From contig WYAZ01000128.1 of the NCBI GenBank assembly GCA_011526105.1, positions 1 to 64,000 on the forward strand: a stretch of 64,000 nucleotides of DNA. Direction: 5' to 3'. Of this stretch, positions 51,323-60,993 are shown piece by piece. Position 1 is the stretch's first letter. Every line of letters begins with the position of its first letter. Made by a program: the position numbers and the translations under genes. This DNA comes from Deltaproteobacteria bacterium. Its GTDB lineage: Bacteria; Myxococcota; Kuafuiibacteriia; Kuafuiibacteriales; Kuafuiibacteriaceae. The notes under the pieces are model-generated. The model was not told where the DNA came from. It did no database searches and saw nothing but the letters and a program-made list of their open reading frames with translations.

Positions 51323-53971
51323 TCAAGCCCCGAGCGCGCGACCCACGATCTCAGCGGTGTCGCGCGAGAGCTTCGACTTGGCGCGGATTCGCTCCAGCTC
51401 GGCGCGCATCAGGCTTTGCCGTGACTCATCGTAACGGCGCCAAGTGTTGAAGGCCGAGACCATACGCGCAGCGACCTGCGGGTTGAGGGCGTCGAGCTCG
51501 AGCACCGAGTCGCCGAGCAGGCGGTACCCACGGCCATCCTTCGCGTGAAAGCGGACCGGGTTCGACATCGCGAATGCCCCGAGCAGCGATCGAACACGGT
51601 TTGGGTTCGACAGCGTGAACGTGGCGTGCTTCGCGAGCTGAAGCACACGGTCCACGGTGCCTGGATCGGAAGACGTGGCCTGAAGCGTGAACCACTTGTC
51701 GATCACCAGAGGATCCGCCTCGAACCGACGAAAGAACGCAGAGAGGGCGTCGTCGGTCTCTGGACGAAAGCGATCAACCAGGCCCGACAACGCGGCCTGC
51801 ATGTCGGTCATGTTGTCGGCCTGGTCGAACTGGTCCTTCATGCGCTTCACGGATGCCGGTGTTTCGAGCGCTCCCAGATAGCGGAGCGCGATGTTCTTGA
51901 GTCGGCGTCGATCGATGGAGCGCTTGTCGACCTTGTACGGCTCGGGCGCCGCCAGCCGCTCATACAGCGACACCAGCTTGGACTCGTGGGCTTGGGCGAG
52001 CGAGCGTACGAGGAAACGGCGGGCCTCATGGATGGCGTCCGGATCCACAACCGCCATACTTTGGGCGAGCACTCTCTCGCCAGGGAGACTCAGGGCTTGG
52101 GCTCGCTCGGAGCCGTCGCGGGTCTCGTCTTCGAGCACCCGCCCGAAAGCGTTCGACAGATGGGGATCCAGCAGGCGGGACCGCCCCTGCTGCGCCTCTC
52201 GCACCACCTCGAGCAACACGCTCTCGCCCAGGCGCTGGCCCGCATCCCAGCGATTGAACGGGTCCTGATCGTGCGCCATGAGAAAGGCGAGTTCCTCCCG
52301 GCTCTGCTCGGCGCGCACGCGAACCGGCGCCGAGAAGTCGCGAAAGAGGCTCGGGATCGGTGGTTCCGTCACGTCAGAGAAGACGAAGGTCTGCTCGCGC
52401 TCGACCAACTCGACGACCCGCTCGCGGGCCGGCTGGATCCCCGCCTCGCCCTCTAGGCGGAGAGGCAGGGGCGCACCACTCTTGGCCAGCAAGGCGAGGC
52501 GAACCGGGATGTGAAAGGGCTGTTGCTCGGCCTCCGGTCGCGAAGGATTCGATTGCCGCAGCGTCAGCGTGTACTGACGCCTCGCCCCATCGTATGCGCC
52601 GCGCACGCTCACCTCCGGCGTTCCGGCGTAGAGATACCAGCGCTCGAACTGAGCGAGGTCACGCTGATTGGCATCGGCCATCGCGGAGCGAAAGTCGTCG
52701 CAGGTCACGGCTTGGCCGTCATGCCGCTCGAAGTAGAGGTCCATGCCCCGCCTAAAGCCGTCGGCGCCGAGCAGCGTGTGATAGAGGCGGATGACCTCCG
52801 CCCCCTTCAGGTACACCGTCGAGGTGTAGAAGTTGTTCATCTCGATGTACGACTCCGGCCGCACAGGGTGCGCCATCGGACCCGAGTCCTCATCGAACTG
52901 CGACGTGCGGAGCAGCGTCACGTCGTGCACGCGCTTGACCGCCTTCGAGCTCATGTCCGAGCTGAACTCTTGATCACGGAAGACGGTGAGACCCTCCTTG
53001 AGGGTGAGCTGGAACCAGTCGCGACAGGTGACGCGGTTGCCGGTCCAGTTGTGGAAGTACTCGTGCCCGATCACCCCCTCGATGGCCTCGTAGTCGTCGT
53101 CGGTGGCGGTCTCCGGGCGGGCGAGGACGTACTTGGAGTTGAAGACGTTGAGCCCCTTGTTCTCCATCGCCCCCATGTTGAAGTCGTTCACCGCCACGAT
53201 CATGTAGATGTCGAGATCGTACTCGAGGCCGTAGACCTCCTCGTCCCACTTCATCGCCCGCTGAAGCGAAGCCAAGGCGTGTTCACACTTGTCGATGTTT
53301 TGTGGCTCGACCCAGATCTCGAGCGCCACCTCGCGTCCGGAGCGCGTGACGAACTTGCCCGAGTGTACGTGCAGGTCGCCCGCGACCAACGCAAACAAGT
53401 AGCTCGGCTTCTTGTGCGGATCCTCCCAGCGCACGAAGCGCCGGCCGTCGGGCATGAGCCCCTCTTCGACCCGGTTGCCGTTCGAGAGCATCACCGGCAC
53501 GCGCTCTTTGTCGGCTACGATGGTGGTGGTGTATCGGGCCATCACGTCCGGCCGGTCCAAGAACGGCGTGATGCGGCGAAAACCTTCGGCCTCGCACTGC
53601 GTGCAGAAGTTCCCGCTCGAACGATACAGCCCCGAGAGCTCGGTGTTCTTCTCCGGGTGAATGCGGACTTGAGTGCGCAGGACGAAGGCGTCTCGCTCGG
53701 TCGGCACGTGGAGCTTGTCGCCCTCGTGCTTGTACATCTCGGCCGCGAGGCCCCGCCCATCGACCTCCACGGTCAGGATCTCCATCGCCTCTGCGTCGAG
53801 CACGAGCGCAGCCCCCGCCGGCGAGACCTCGGGGTTGCGCCGGATCGCGAGCTCGCTCTCGACGAGCGTGTACTCATCACGAAGGTCGAAGCGGAGCTTC
53901 ACCTCGTCGATGAAGAACGGCGGCGAGCGATAATCGCTGCGAAGTTTGGGCTCGAGTGCGACCGCGGACAT
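51323..53971 (-). CDS. pepN: aminopeptidase N (M1 family)
   Basis: 882 residues from ATG 53971; ATG 54001 would add ten residues. M1 peptidase hallmarks: GAMENKGLNVFNSKYVLA (substrate-anchoring GxMEN), VIGHEYFHNWTGNRVTCRDW (zinc site HExxH) and the third ligand Glu in LKEGLTVFRDQEFSSD. The N-terminal beta domain (PPFFIDEVKLRFDLRDEYT) and the long C-terminal helical domain are those of the E. coli PepN type. It removes N-terminal residues from peptides in the cytoplasm; no signal peptide is seen. The gene is divergent from the glycosidase-like lipoprotein, with 92 bp between starts. Confidence 0.93.
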   Translation of the reverse strand: MSAVALEPKLRSDYRSPPFFIDEVKLRFDLRDEYTLVESELAIRRNPEVSPAGAALVLDAEAMEILTVEVDGRGLAAEMYKHEGDKLHVPTERDAFVLRTQVRIHPEKNTELSGLYRSSGNFCTQCEAEGFRRITPFLDRPDVMARYTTTIVADKERVPVMLSNGNRVEEGLMPDGRRFVRWEDPHKKPSYLFALVAGDLHVHSGKFVTRSGREVALEIWVEPQNIDKCEHALASLQRAMKWDEEVYGLEYDLDIYMIVAVNDFNMGAMENKGLNVFNSKYVLARPETATDDDYEAIEGVIGHEYFHNWTGNRVTCRDWFQLTLKEGLTVFRDQEFSSDMSSKAVKRVHDVTLLRTSQFDEDSGPMAHPVRPESYIEMNNFYTSTVYLKGAEVIRLYHTLLGADGFRRGMDLYFERHDGQAVTCDDFRSAMADANQRDLAQFERWYLYAGTPEVSVRGAYDGARRQYTLTLRQSNPSRPEAEQQPFHIPVRLALLAKSGAPLPLRLEGEAGIQPARERVVELVEREQTFVFSDVTEPPIPSLFRDFSAPVRVRAEQSREELAFLMAHDQDPFNRWDAGQRLGESVLLEVVREAQQGRSRLLDPHLSNAFGRVLEDETRDGSERAQALSLPGERVLAQSMAVVDPDAIHEARRFLVRSLAQAHESKLVSLYERLAAPEPYKVDKRSIDRRRLKNIALRYLGALETPASVKRMKDQFDQADNMTDMQAALSGLVDRFRPETDDALSAFFRRFEADPLVIDKWFTLQATSSDPGTVDRVLQLAKHATFTLSNPNRVRSLLGAFAMSNPVRFHAKDGRGYRLLGDSVLELDALNPQVAARMVSAFNTWRRYDESRQSLMRAELERIRAKSKLSRDTAEIVGRALGA

Positions 53972-54063
53972 GGCGGGGAGCCTAGCGAGCGCTTCTGGCA
54001 TTGCCCAGGGGGGTCCAGCGAAACCTGGTGGTCAACACCGGAAAAGAAGGGGAGAAGCAAGGG

Positions 54064-56751
54064 ATGCGCCGGGGGCTCGTGCTGTTCCTCGCGGCGGCCG
54101 GGGCGGTCGCCTGCGAACCCAGAATCCCCTCGTCGGAGGCGGACGCCGGAGGCTCGATGGATCTGGACGGGACCAGCGGGAGGGACGCCGACTCGGGCGC
54201 GGCCGACGCCGAGACCGGTCGAGACGCCGATGGCCCGGAGGTCGGGCCCGACGACCGAGGGGTCGACGTGAGCACGTGCTGGCCCACGTCAGAGGCCGAG
54301 TACGGCCTCGAGCACGCGGACCTGCGAGGGCGAGTCTCGGTCACCGTCGAAGGCACCGCTTGCGCGCGGCGCTACCAGCTCGAGACCACCGCGCCGCGCA
54401 GAGCCACCTCCCCCAACCCGCGTCTCGTCGCCGAGGTCCCGGGCGCCCCCATCCTACGAACCGGCCACGTACTCTTCGACGCCACCTACGCGCTCGCTCT
54501 GGCCGAGGCTCGCGAAGCCAGCGTCAGCCGTATCCGCGACGGGGCGTTTAATGAGGGACTCGAGGTCGACTGCCCATCACCCGGCTGCTTCGAGACGGGC
54601 GCGGAGTGGCCGTACGTCTGGAGTCGCGACACCGGCTACGCGCTTCACTTGGGCCTCGCCTTCTTCGACCCACCGCGCGGAATGAGCTCGCTGCTCTTCA
54701 AGGTCTCTGACCGGCGCGGAGGCGGCGCGCCCGAGCTCGTGCAGGACACCGGCACCGGCGGAAGCTGGCCGGTCTCGTCGGACCGAGTCGTGCTCGCGCT
54801 GGGGGCCCGGGCGCTTCGGCCGTACCTGCAGGCCAGCGACGGGGCGCAGTTCGACGCGCGTTTCTTTGAGGCTCTAAAGAACACGGTTCAGCGCGATCGA
54901 CAGTCCGTCTTCGATCCCCAAGACGGACTCTACAAAGGAGAGATGTCCTTCCTCGATTGGCGGGAACAGAGTTATCCGGCCTGGGCCGCCTCCGATCTCG
55001 CGCACATCGGGATGTCCAAGGCGCTCTCGACCAACGTCGCCCACCTCGAGGCGCTGCGGCTCCTCGCAGAGATGGCCCGTGAAGCAGAAGATGTCGCGCT
55101 CGCCACGCAAGCCGAGGCGGAGGCGAGTGAGCTCTCCTTCGCCATCACTCAGCGCTTTTGGCTCGAAGCGGAGGGCCTCCTGTCGAGCTTCATCCCGACC
55201 ACCCTCGATCCTGCGCCCACTCGGCGTTTCGATCTTCTGGGTCTGTGCCTCGCCATCACCGCCGGCGTGCTCACCCAAGCGCAGGCTCAGACGGCGCTCT
55301 CCTCGTACCCCACCCTCACCCACGGTCCCGCGGTCTTGTGGCCCCAGCAGCAGTTCACGCCCATCTATCACAACCGAGCCATCTGGCCGTTCGTGACCGC
55401 GTACGCGCTGCGGGCCGCTCGCTGGGCCGATCACGCCGCTTTCGCCACCCATGCGATGCGCTCGCTCTTTTCGGCGGCCAGCTTGTTCCTGTCGAACCTC
55501 GAGAACCTCGAGCTCGTCAGCGGGCTTTCGTATGTGGACGATGGGCCCTACTCGGGGCCGGTCGTGGGTTCGGAGCGCCAGCTCTGGAGCGTGGGCGGCT
55601 ACCTCGGGGCGGTGAACGGGGTGCTCTTCGGCATCGAGGCCGAGCGAGAGGGGCTGCGCGTGGAGCCGTATCTGCCCAAGGCGCTCCGGGCCGAGCTGTT
55701 TGCTTCATCGACGACGCTGCAGCTCTCGGACTTCCCGTTCCGGGGTCGGCGGCTGTCGGTCCGCCTCGAGCTGCCGCCGCTGAGCACACGCCGCGACGGC
55801 ACGTACCGAGTCGTCGAACGCCGGCTCAATGGCGCACCTCTGACGGACAACTTCATCCCGGTAGACCAGATGGAGGAGCAGAACCTGCTCGAGCTGCGAC
55901 TCGAGGATGCCGAGGAGCCTGTGGGTCCTGGCCTGCGCCTCGTCGCCGACACATCCGATTACCGACAGCTCTTTGGGCCTCGAACCCCCAGCATCGAGAG
56001 CGTGAGCGCCGCGGCCGGCGGAGTGCAGATCGCCTGGCAGACCGGGGGAGAAGCAGCGGCCGACATCGAACTGACGCTTCTTCGGAACGGGGCCGTCATC
56101 GCGTCGGGCATCGAGGGCGCTTCGAGCGGTCACCTCGATGTCTCCGCCGGCCTGGACGGGCGAGTCCCCTGCTACACCCTCGAGTCGCGCTACCGCCAAA
56201 GCGGCAACGTCTCTCAACGCGCGAAGCCGGTGTGTCACTTCGCGGGGCCGGATTCCGTGCGCTCCATCTTGGCCGACGAGTTCAATGCGGTGGGTGGGAC
56301 GTTGTCGAATCAGCACGGCCGCACGCACTATGGGGACTGGGGTGACCCGGGCCACCAGATCACGAGCCCTCCCTTCGTGGCCACCCAAACGGGTCCTCAC
56401 CTCATTCAGATCATCGGGGCCAACGGCGCAGGTCCGCGCGAGACCGGCATCACCGCCGGCAGCAAGCGACTCTCGGTGATCGAAGTCGGAAGCGGTACGC
56501 TCATCGCCGAGGGGCAGGTCTTCTTGCCGCAGACCGGGAGCTGGGCGGACTGGCGAGAGGGCTCTTTCGTCGCCGCGACCCTGCAGGCCCAGGCCTCGTA
56601 TCGAGTCGTGCTCGAAGACGCGAGCTGGGCGCGGAACATGTCCGGCCTCGAGCACTTCGCCCTCTACACAGGGGGCCTCGGCGGCCGCTCGGGCGCGTTC
56701 TACCGCCTGAACGTCTCCGAGCTCCGGATCCTGTCCCTGGTGGCCCCCTAA
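54064..56751 (+). CDS. large lipoprotein with (alpha/alpha)6 glycosidase-like and C-terminal binding domains
   Basis: 895 residues from ATG 54064. Lipoprotein signal ending GAVAC (Cys17), then an Asp/Ala/Gly linker. Residues about 150-560 resemble (alpha/alpha)6-barrel glycosidases: EWPYVWSRDTGYALHLGLAFFD, LYKGEMSFLDWREQSYP and LWPQQQFTPIYHNRAIWPFVT are typical of GH15/GH63/amylo-alpha-1,6-glucosidase relatives. The Asp in WSRDT and an acidic residue in the FLDWRE region are candidates for catalysis, which cannot be confirmed. The C-terminal 170 residues are a beta-sandwich ending LNVSELRILSL, perhaps carbohydrate-binding. It probably degrades an oligosaccharide at the cell surface. Confidence 0.78.
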   Translation: MRRGLVLFLAAAGAVACEPRIPSSEADAGGSMDLDGTSGRDADSGAADAETGRDADGPEVGPDDRGVDVSTCWPTSEAEYGLEHADLRGRVSVTVEGTACARRYQLETTAPRRATSPNPRLVAEVPGAPILRTGHVLFDATYALALAEAREASVSRIRDGAFNEGLEVDCPSPGCFETGAEWPYVWSRDTGYALHLGLAFFDPPRGMSSLLFKVSDRRGGGAPELVQDTGTGGSWPVSSDRVVLALGARALRPYLQASDGAQFDARFFEALKNTVQRDRQSVFDPQDGLYKGEMSFLDWREQSYPAWAASDLAHIGMSKALSTNVAHLEALRLLAEMAREAEDVALATQAEAEASELSFAITQRFWLEAEGLLSSFIPTTLDPAPTRRFDLLGLCLAITAGVLTQAQAQTALSSYPTLTHGPAVLWPQQQFTPIYHNRAIWPFVTAYALRAARWADHAAFATHAMRSLFSAASLFLSNLENLELVSGLSYVDDGPYSGPVVGSERQLWSVGGYLGAVNGVLFGIEAEREGLRVEPYLPKALRAELFASSTTLQLSDFPFRGRRLSVRLELPPLSTRRDGTYRVVERRLNGAPLTDNFIPVDQMEEQNLLELRLEDAEEPVGPGLRLVADTSDYRQLFGPRTPSIESVSAAAGGVQIAWQTGGEAAADIELTLLRNGAVIASGIEGASSGHLDVSAGLDGRVPCYTLESRYRQSGNVSQRAKPVCHFAGPDSVRSILADEFNAVGGTLSNQHGRTHYGDWGDPGHQITSPPFVATQTGPHLIQIIGANGAGPRETGITAGSKRLSVIEVGSGTLIAEGQVFLPQTGSWADWREGSFVAATLQAQASYRVVLEDASWARNMSGLEHFALYTGGLGGRSGAFYRLNVSELRILSLVAP

Positions 56752-56798
56752 AACCTCCGGTCTGGGCCATTGGAGCGCCAGCTTGCTCCGCCCCCAAT

Positions 56799-56822
56799 AA
56801 AACAGTACGCTCTGATTGTTTT
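56799..56822. promoter_or_regulatory. candidate TetR operator
   Basis: AAAACA (56799-56804) and TGTTTT (56817-56822) form a 6-bp inverted repeat with a 12-nt spacer, ending three bases before the TetR start codon. A site this close to the start suggests autorepression of the operon. Confidence 0.45.
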
Positions 56823-56825
56823 TAC

Positions 56826-57446
56826 ATGCGGCAGGAAGAAAAGAGTCAGGAGGCCCGGCGGCGCATCGCCGAGGCCGCGATCGATTGCCTGGTGGAGCTC
56901 GGCTATCACGGCAGCTCCACCACTCGGATCGTCGAGCGCTCGGGCATGTCTCGTGGCGCGATGCAGCACCACTTCCCCTCGAAGCAGGACCTCATCGTGG
57001 GCGCCACCGACATCCTGCTCGAAGGGGTGATCCGGAGGAGCGAGCCGCTGCTCGCTGATCTCGAGGCCCGGCGCATCGGCTTTCCGGAGCTGGTCGAGCG
57101 TTTATGGAAGCACTTCATCGGGAGTCGGCGCTATCAGGCGGTGCTGGAGCTCATGAACGCGAGCCGCACGGATCCCGAGCTTCAGAGCCGCATCACCCCA
57201 ACCCTCGATCGCTGGAATCGCATCATCGACGAGCGCATGGCGCGGCTCTTCTCGTCGGTCTCCGGGGACCCCTCGGAGGTCGCGCTGTTGATGCAGATGA
57301 CTCGCGCGCTGCTCCGCGGTCTCGCCTTGCGAGACGGCGGTCCGCTGCCGCCGGCGATGGTTCGCCGAATGCTCGAACGTTGGGCTCAGCTGGTCGAGCC
57401 TTGCCTGTCTTGGCCCGCCGAGAAGGAGAACCCATGCCGGTCCTAA
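56826..57446 (+). CDS. TetR-family repressor of the carboxylase operon
   Basis: 206 residues. The N-terminal helix-turn-helix reads RRIAEAAIDCLVELGYHGSS, TTRIVERSGMSRGAMQHHFP and SKQDLIVGATD, a canonical TetR domain. The C-terminal ligand domain (70-190) is variable, with no assignable ligand; an acyl-CoA intermediate is a reasonable guess from the operon. Its last 13 bases overlap the start of the carboxyltransferase gene, so it is the first gene of a coupled operon that includes the biotin carboxylase and BKACE enzyme. Confidence 0.9.
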   Translation: MRQEEKSQEARRRIAEAAIDCLVELGYHGSSTTRIVERSGMSRGAMQHHFPSKQDLIVGATDILLEGVIRRSEPLLADLEARRIGFPELVERLWKHFIGSRRYQAVLELMNASRTDPELQSRITPTLDRWNRIIDERMARLFSSVSGDPSEVALLMQMTRALLRGLALRDGGPLPPAMVRRMLERWAQLVEPCLSWPAEKENPCRS

Positions 57447-59044
57447 AGTCCGAGATCGATCCGCGCGCCCCGCGCTTTCTCGAGAACCGCGAAGCCATGC
57501 TCGCGCTCGTGGACGAGCTGCGCGCGCTCGAGCAGAAGGTACGGGACAACTCCGAGCGATCGCGCGAGAAGTTCGAGGCGCGGGGTCAGATCCTTCCGCG
57601 GGAGCGACTGTCCGCGCTCCTCGATCCCGGATCGCCTTGGCTCGAGCTCTCCACGCTGGCCGGCCTGCGCATGCACGACGACGATGGCGAGGCGAACGCG
57701 GCCGGCGGAGGATCGATCGCCGGCGTCGGCTTCGTCTCGGGCACTCGCTGCTTGGTGAGCGCGACCGACTCCGGGATCAAAGGCGGAGCCGTCCCCCCCA
57801 TGGGGCTGAGAAAGGGCCTCCGCCTGCAAGAGATCGCCCTCGAGAACCGGCTCCCCATGGTCACGCTGGCCGAGAGTGCGGGCGCCAATCTGCTGTACCA
57901 AGCCGAGCTCTTCGTCGAAGGCGGCCGCACCTTCGCCAATCAGGCGCGCCTGTCTGCGGCGGGCATCCCGCAGATCACGGTCGTGCATGGATCGAGCACT
58001 GCGGGCGGGGCCTACCTCCCCGGCCTCTCGGACTACGTCATCGTGGTCCGAGGCAAGACGCGCATCTTTCTCGCCGGCCCACCGCTTCTGAAGGCCGCTA
58101 CCGGCGAGGTCGCGAGCGAAGAGGAGCTGGGCGGCGCAGAGATGCACGCGACCGTCTCCGGTACCGCCGAATACGTCGCGGAGGACGACCGACATGCGGT
58201 GCGGCTCGTGCGTGAGCTCCTCGAGAAGCTTCGCCTCGGCGTAGATTCTCCTTCACGCCCCTTCGTCCCCCCCCGACACGACGCCGACGAGCTCTGCGGC
58301 GTCGTGCCCGCAGACTACAGGCGCCCCTATGACGTGCGCGAGGTCATCGCGAGGATCGCGGACGACTCGGACTTCCTCGACTTCAAACCCGACTACGGAC
58401 CTCATACGCTGTGCGGACACGCCCAGATCGAAGGTCACCCGGTGGGGCTCGTCGGCAACAACGGCCCCATCGACCCCGCCGGGGCGACCAAAGCCGCCCA
58501 GTTCATGCAGCTCTGTGATCAGACCGATGTCCCGCTGGTCTTCCTCATGAACACGACCGGCTACTTGGTGGGCACAGACGCCGAACGCGGCGGCATCGTC
58601 AAACACGGCGCGAAGATGATCCAGGCGGTCGCCAATGTTCGGGTGCCCAAGCTCACGCTGGTCATCGGAGGCTCTTGGGGCGCCGGCAACTACGGCATGG
58701 CCGGCCGGGGCCTCTCCCCCCGCTTCATCTTCTCTTGGCCCAACGCCAAGGTCGGGGTCATGGGGCCAGAACAGGCGGGCACGGTGCTTCAGATCATCAC
58801 GCAAGAGAAGATGCGCAAGCGCGGCCAAGAGGTCCCACAAGATTTCCTCGACGCCATGATGCAGGAGGTCAAGACCCGCATGGAGCCCGAGACCAGCGTC
58901 TTCTTCGGCACCGCGAGGCTCTGGGATGATGGGGTCATCGACCCCCGAGACTCGCGTCGGGTCCTCGCCGCCTGTCTTGCCACGTGCCGCGAAACCGGCC
59001 TGAGGCCCGGCCGAGCCAACAGCTTTGGCGTGGCGAGGCTCTGA
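57434..59044 (+). CDS. acyl-CoA carboxylase carboxyltransferase subunit (MCC/GCC-like)
   Basis: 536 residues. AAGGAG five bases upstream selects ATG 57434. The sequence matches the 3-methylcrotonyl-/geranyl-CoA carboxylase beta subunit: SGIKGGAVPPMGLRKGLRLQ, ESAGANLLYQAELFVEGGR, HGSSTAGGAYLPGLSDY, GNNGPIDPAGATKAAQFMQL, LMNTTGYLVGTDAERGGIVK and GGSWGAGNYGMAGRGLSPRF. It transfers CO2 to an alpha,beta-unsaturated branched acyl-CoA; AtuC-like geranyl-CoA and MCC-like leucine-pathway functions cannot be separated here. It is followed two bases later by the biotin-carboxylase gene. Confidence 0.9.
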   Translation: MPVLKSEIDPRAPRFLENREAMLALVDELRALEQKVRDNSERSREKFEARGQILPRERLSALLDPGSPWLELSTLAGLRMHDDDGEANAAGGGSIAGVGFVSGTRCLVSATDSGIKGGAVPPMGLRKGLRLQEIALENRLPMVTLAESAGANLLYQAELFVEGGRTFANQARLSAAGIPQITVVHGSSTAGGAYLPGLSDYVIVVRGKTRIFLAGPPLLKAATGEVASEEELGGAEMHATVSGTAEYVAEDDRHAVRLVRELLEKLRLGVDSPSRPFVPPRHDADELCGVVPADYRRPYDVREVIARIADDSDFLDFKPDYGPHTLCGHAQIEGHPVGLVGNNGPIDPAGATKAAQFMQLCDQTDVPLVFLMNTTGYLVGTDAERGGIVKHGAKMIQAVANVRVPKLTLVIGGSWGAGNYGMAGRGLSPRFIFSWPNAKVGVMGPEQAGTVLQIITQEKMRKRGQEVPQDFLDAMMQEVKTRMEPETSVFFGTARLWDDGVIDPRDSRRVLAACLATCRETGLRPGRANSFGVARL

Positions 59045-59046
59045 GC

Positions 59047-60993
59047 ATGCCGCGCTTCTCTACTCTGCTCATCGCCAACCGCGGCGAGATCGCGTGCCGC
59101 ATCATCCGCACCGCAAAAGAGCACGGCTACCGAACCGTCGCGGTCTACAGCGACGCCGACCACGACGCACCTCACGTTCGTGCGGCGGATCGCGCGGTAC
59201 ACATCGGACCCGCGCACGCGCGCGCTTCCTATCTTTCGATCGAGGCGATCATCCGCGCGGCTCAGGCCTCGGGTGCCGAGGCCATTCACCCCGGCTACGG
59301 TTTCCTCTCGGAGAACGTCCACTTCGCACGCGCGATCATGGACGCGGGTTTGATCTTTGTCGGTCCACCGCTCGATGCGCTCGAGCTCATGGGCTCCAAG
59401 CGCAAGTCCAAAGAGCGCATGATCGCGGCCGGAGTGCCCTGCGTGCCCGGCTTCCTCGCCGCCGGCGCCGACAACCAAACGCTGATGGAGGCGGCTCGGG
59501 CCGTGGGCTTCCCGCTGATGATCAAGGCCTCCATGGGCGGCGGCGGCAAGGGCCTGCGCCGCGTCGACGCGGAGGCCCAGCTCGAAGGCCGCCTCGCGCT
59601 CGCTCGCACAGAGTCCGAAGCCGCCTTCGGTGACGCTGAGCTCATCCTCGAACGAGTGGTCGATCACGCACGCCACGTCGAGATCCAAGTCTTCGGTGAT
59701 GAGCACGGACATCTCATCCATCTCGGTGAACGCGACTGCTCCATGCAGCGCCGTCATCAGAAGGTGATTGAAGAAGCACCCAGCCCCGCCGTCGACGAGG
59801 CGCTTCGGGCTCGCATGGGAGAGGCCGCGGTTCAAGCCGCACGCAGCATCGGCTACGTCGGGGCCGGCACGGTGGAGTTTCTGCTCGGACCCGATGGGCA
59901 GTTCTACTTCATGGAGATGAATACGCGGCTTCAGGTCGAGCATCCGGTCACGGAGATGATCACCGGCCTCGACCTCGTGGGCTGGCAGCTCGACGTCGCG
60001 CAGGGCGAGCGATTGCCGCTACCTCAGAGCGAGGTCTCGCTCATCGGGCACGCCATCGAGGTTCGACTCTACGCCGAAGATCCCCAGGCCGGTTTTTTGC
60101 CCTCGACCGGAACGATTCATCACCTTCGCTGGCCGTCGCACGAGGGAGTGCGCATCGACCACGGCCTCGAGGCTGGCTTCGAGGTCCTTTCACATTACGA
60201 CCCCATGCTCGCGAAGCTGATCGCGCACGGGCGATCACGTGAGGAGGCCCGTCGCCGGCTTCTTCGTGCGTTGGCGTCGACCGAAATCGCCGGCGTCTCG
60301 ACCAACCGCGACTTCCTCCTCGCTGCGCTGGCTCATCCCACCTTCATCGCCGGTGAAGTGACGACGGGCTTCCTCGAGTCCAGCGAGCTCGGCCAGGGCG
60401 CGCGGCCCCCTGTGGATGGGCTGTGGTGGGCCGTCGCCGCCGCCCTGTGGACGCGTCCGGAACACGGGCACTGGAGCAGCGCCGCGCCCCACGCGCACAG
60501 CATCGAGCTCGAGCGCGGGGCCGAGAGACGCACGCTCAGAGTGGAACCGAGCTCAGCCGAATACCTAGTAAAGGATCGGGAGGACACCTTTCACTTCTTC
60601 CTCACGGTGGAAGGCGCGAACGTGGCCTTGGAACGAGACGGGGTCCGGGACTCACTGCGCCACGTGTGGTGCGGCGATGCGCTCGACCTCTTCACCCCAG
60701 ATCTTCACCTTTGCTTTCATCAGCCCGCTTTTGGTGAGTCGCGCGGGGCCGGTGCCCAGGCGCGCGAAGTCAGCGCGCCGATGTCCGGACGCATCATCGA
60801 GGTGCGCGCCACGCCAGGCCTTGCGGTGACGAAGGGCGAGGTTCTGCTCGTGATGGAGGCGATGAAGATGCAGCTCGAGATCACCGCCAAGGCCGACCTC
60901 GTGGTAGAGACGGTCTTCGTCTCGGCGGGAGATCAAGTGGACTCGAAACAGGTCTTGGTCGGCTTCGCCGAGGGACCAGGGAGCACGACATGA
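59047..60993 (+). CDS. biotin carboxylase/biotin carrier alpha subunit (MCC/GCC-like)
   Basis: 648 residues with the standard architecture. Biotin carboxylase: LLIANRGEIACRIIRTAKEH, HPGYGFLSENVHFARAIMDA, MIKASMGGGGKGLRRVD, ERVVDHARHVEIQVFGDEHG and FMEMNTRLQVEHPVTEMITG. A short linker domain (about 450-570) follows, then the biotinyl domain VMEAMKMQLEITAK with Lys607 as biotin site. The size and order are those of MccA/AtuF, unlike the long 954-residue form elsewhere in this window. It overlaps the BKACE start by 4 bases. Confidence 0.92.
   Translation: MPRFSTLLIANRGEIACRIIRTAKEHGYRTVAVYSDADHDAPHVRAADRAVHIGPAHARASYLSIEAIIRAAQASGAEAIHPGYGFLSENVHFARAIMDAGLIFVGPPLDALELMGSKRKSKERMIAAGVPCVPGFLAAGADNQTLMEAARAVGFPLMIKASMGGGGKGLRRVDAEAQLEGRLALARTESEAAFGDAELILERVVDHARHVEIQVFGDEHGHLIHLGERDCSMQRRHQKVIEEAPSPAVDEALRARMGEAAVQAARSIGYVGAGTVEFLLGPDGQFYFMEMNTRLQVEHPVTEMITGLDLVGWQLDVAQGERLPLPQSEVSLIGHAIEVRLYAEDPQAGFLPSTGTIHHLRWPSHEGVRIDHGLEAGFEVLSHYDPMLAKLIAHGRSREEARRRLLRALASTEIAGVSTNRDFLLAALAHPTFIAGEVTTGFLESSELGQGARPPVDGLWWAVAAALWTRPEHGHWSSAAPHAHSIELERGAERRTLRVEPSSAEYLVKDREDTFHFFLTVEGANVALERDGVRDSLRHVWCGDALDLFTPDLHLCFHQPAFGESRGAGAQAREVSAPMSGRIIEVRATPGLAVTKGEVLLVMEAMKMQLEITAKADLVVETVFVSAGDQVDSKQVLVGFAEGPGSTT

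Noticed and set aside
52511-54271. 586-aa plus-strand frame
   Set aside because: Antisense to pepN, in which the zinc site and GxMEN motif are clear.
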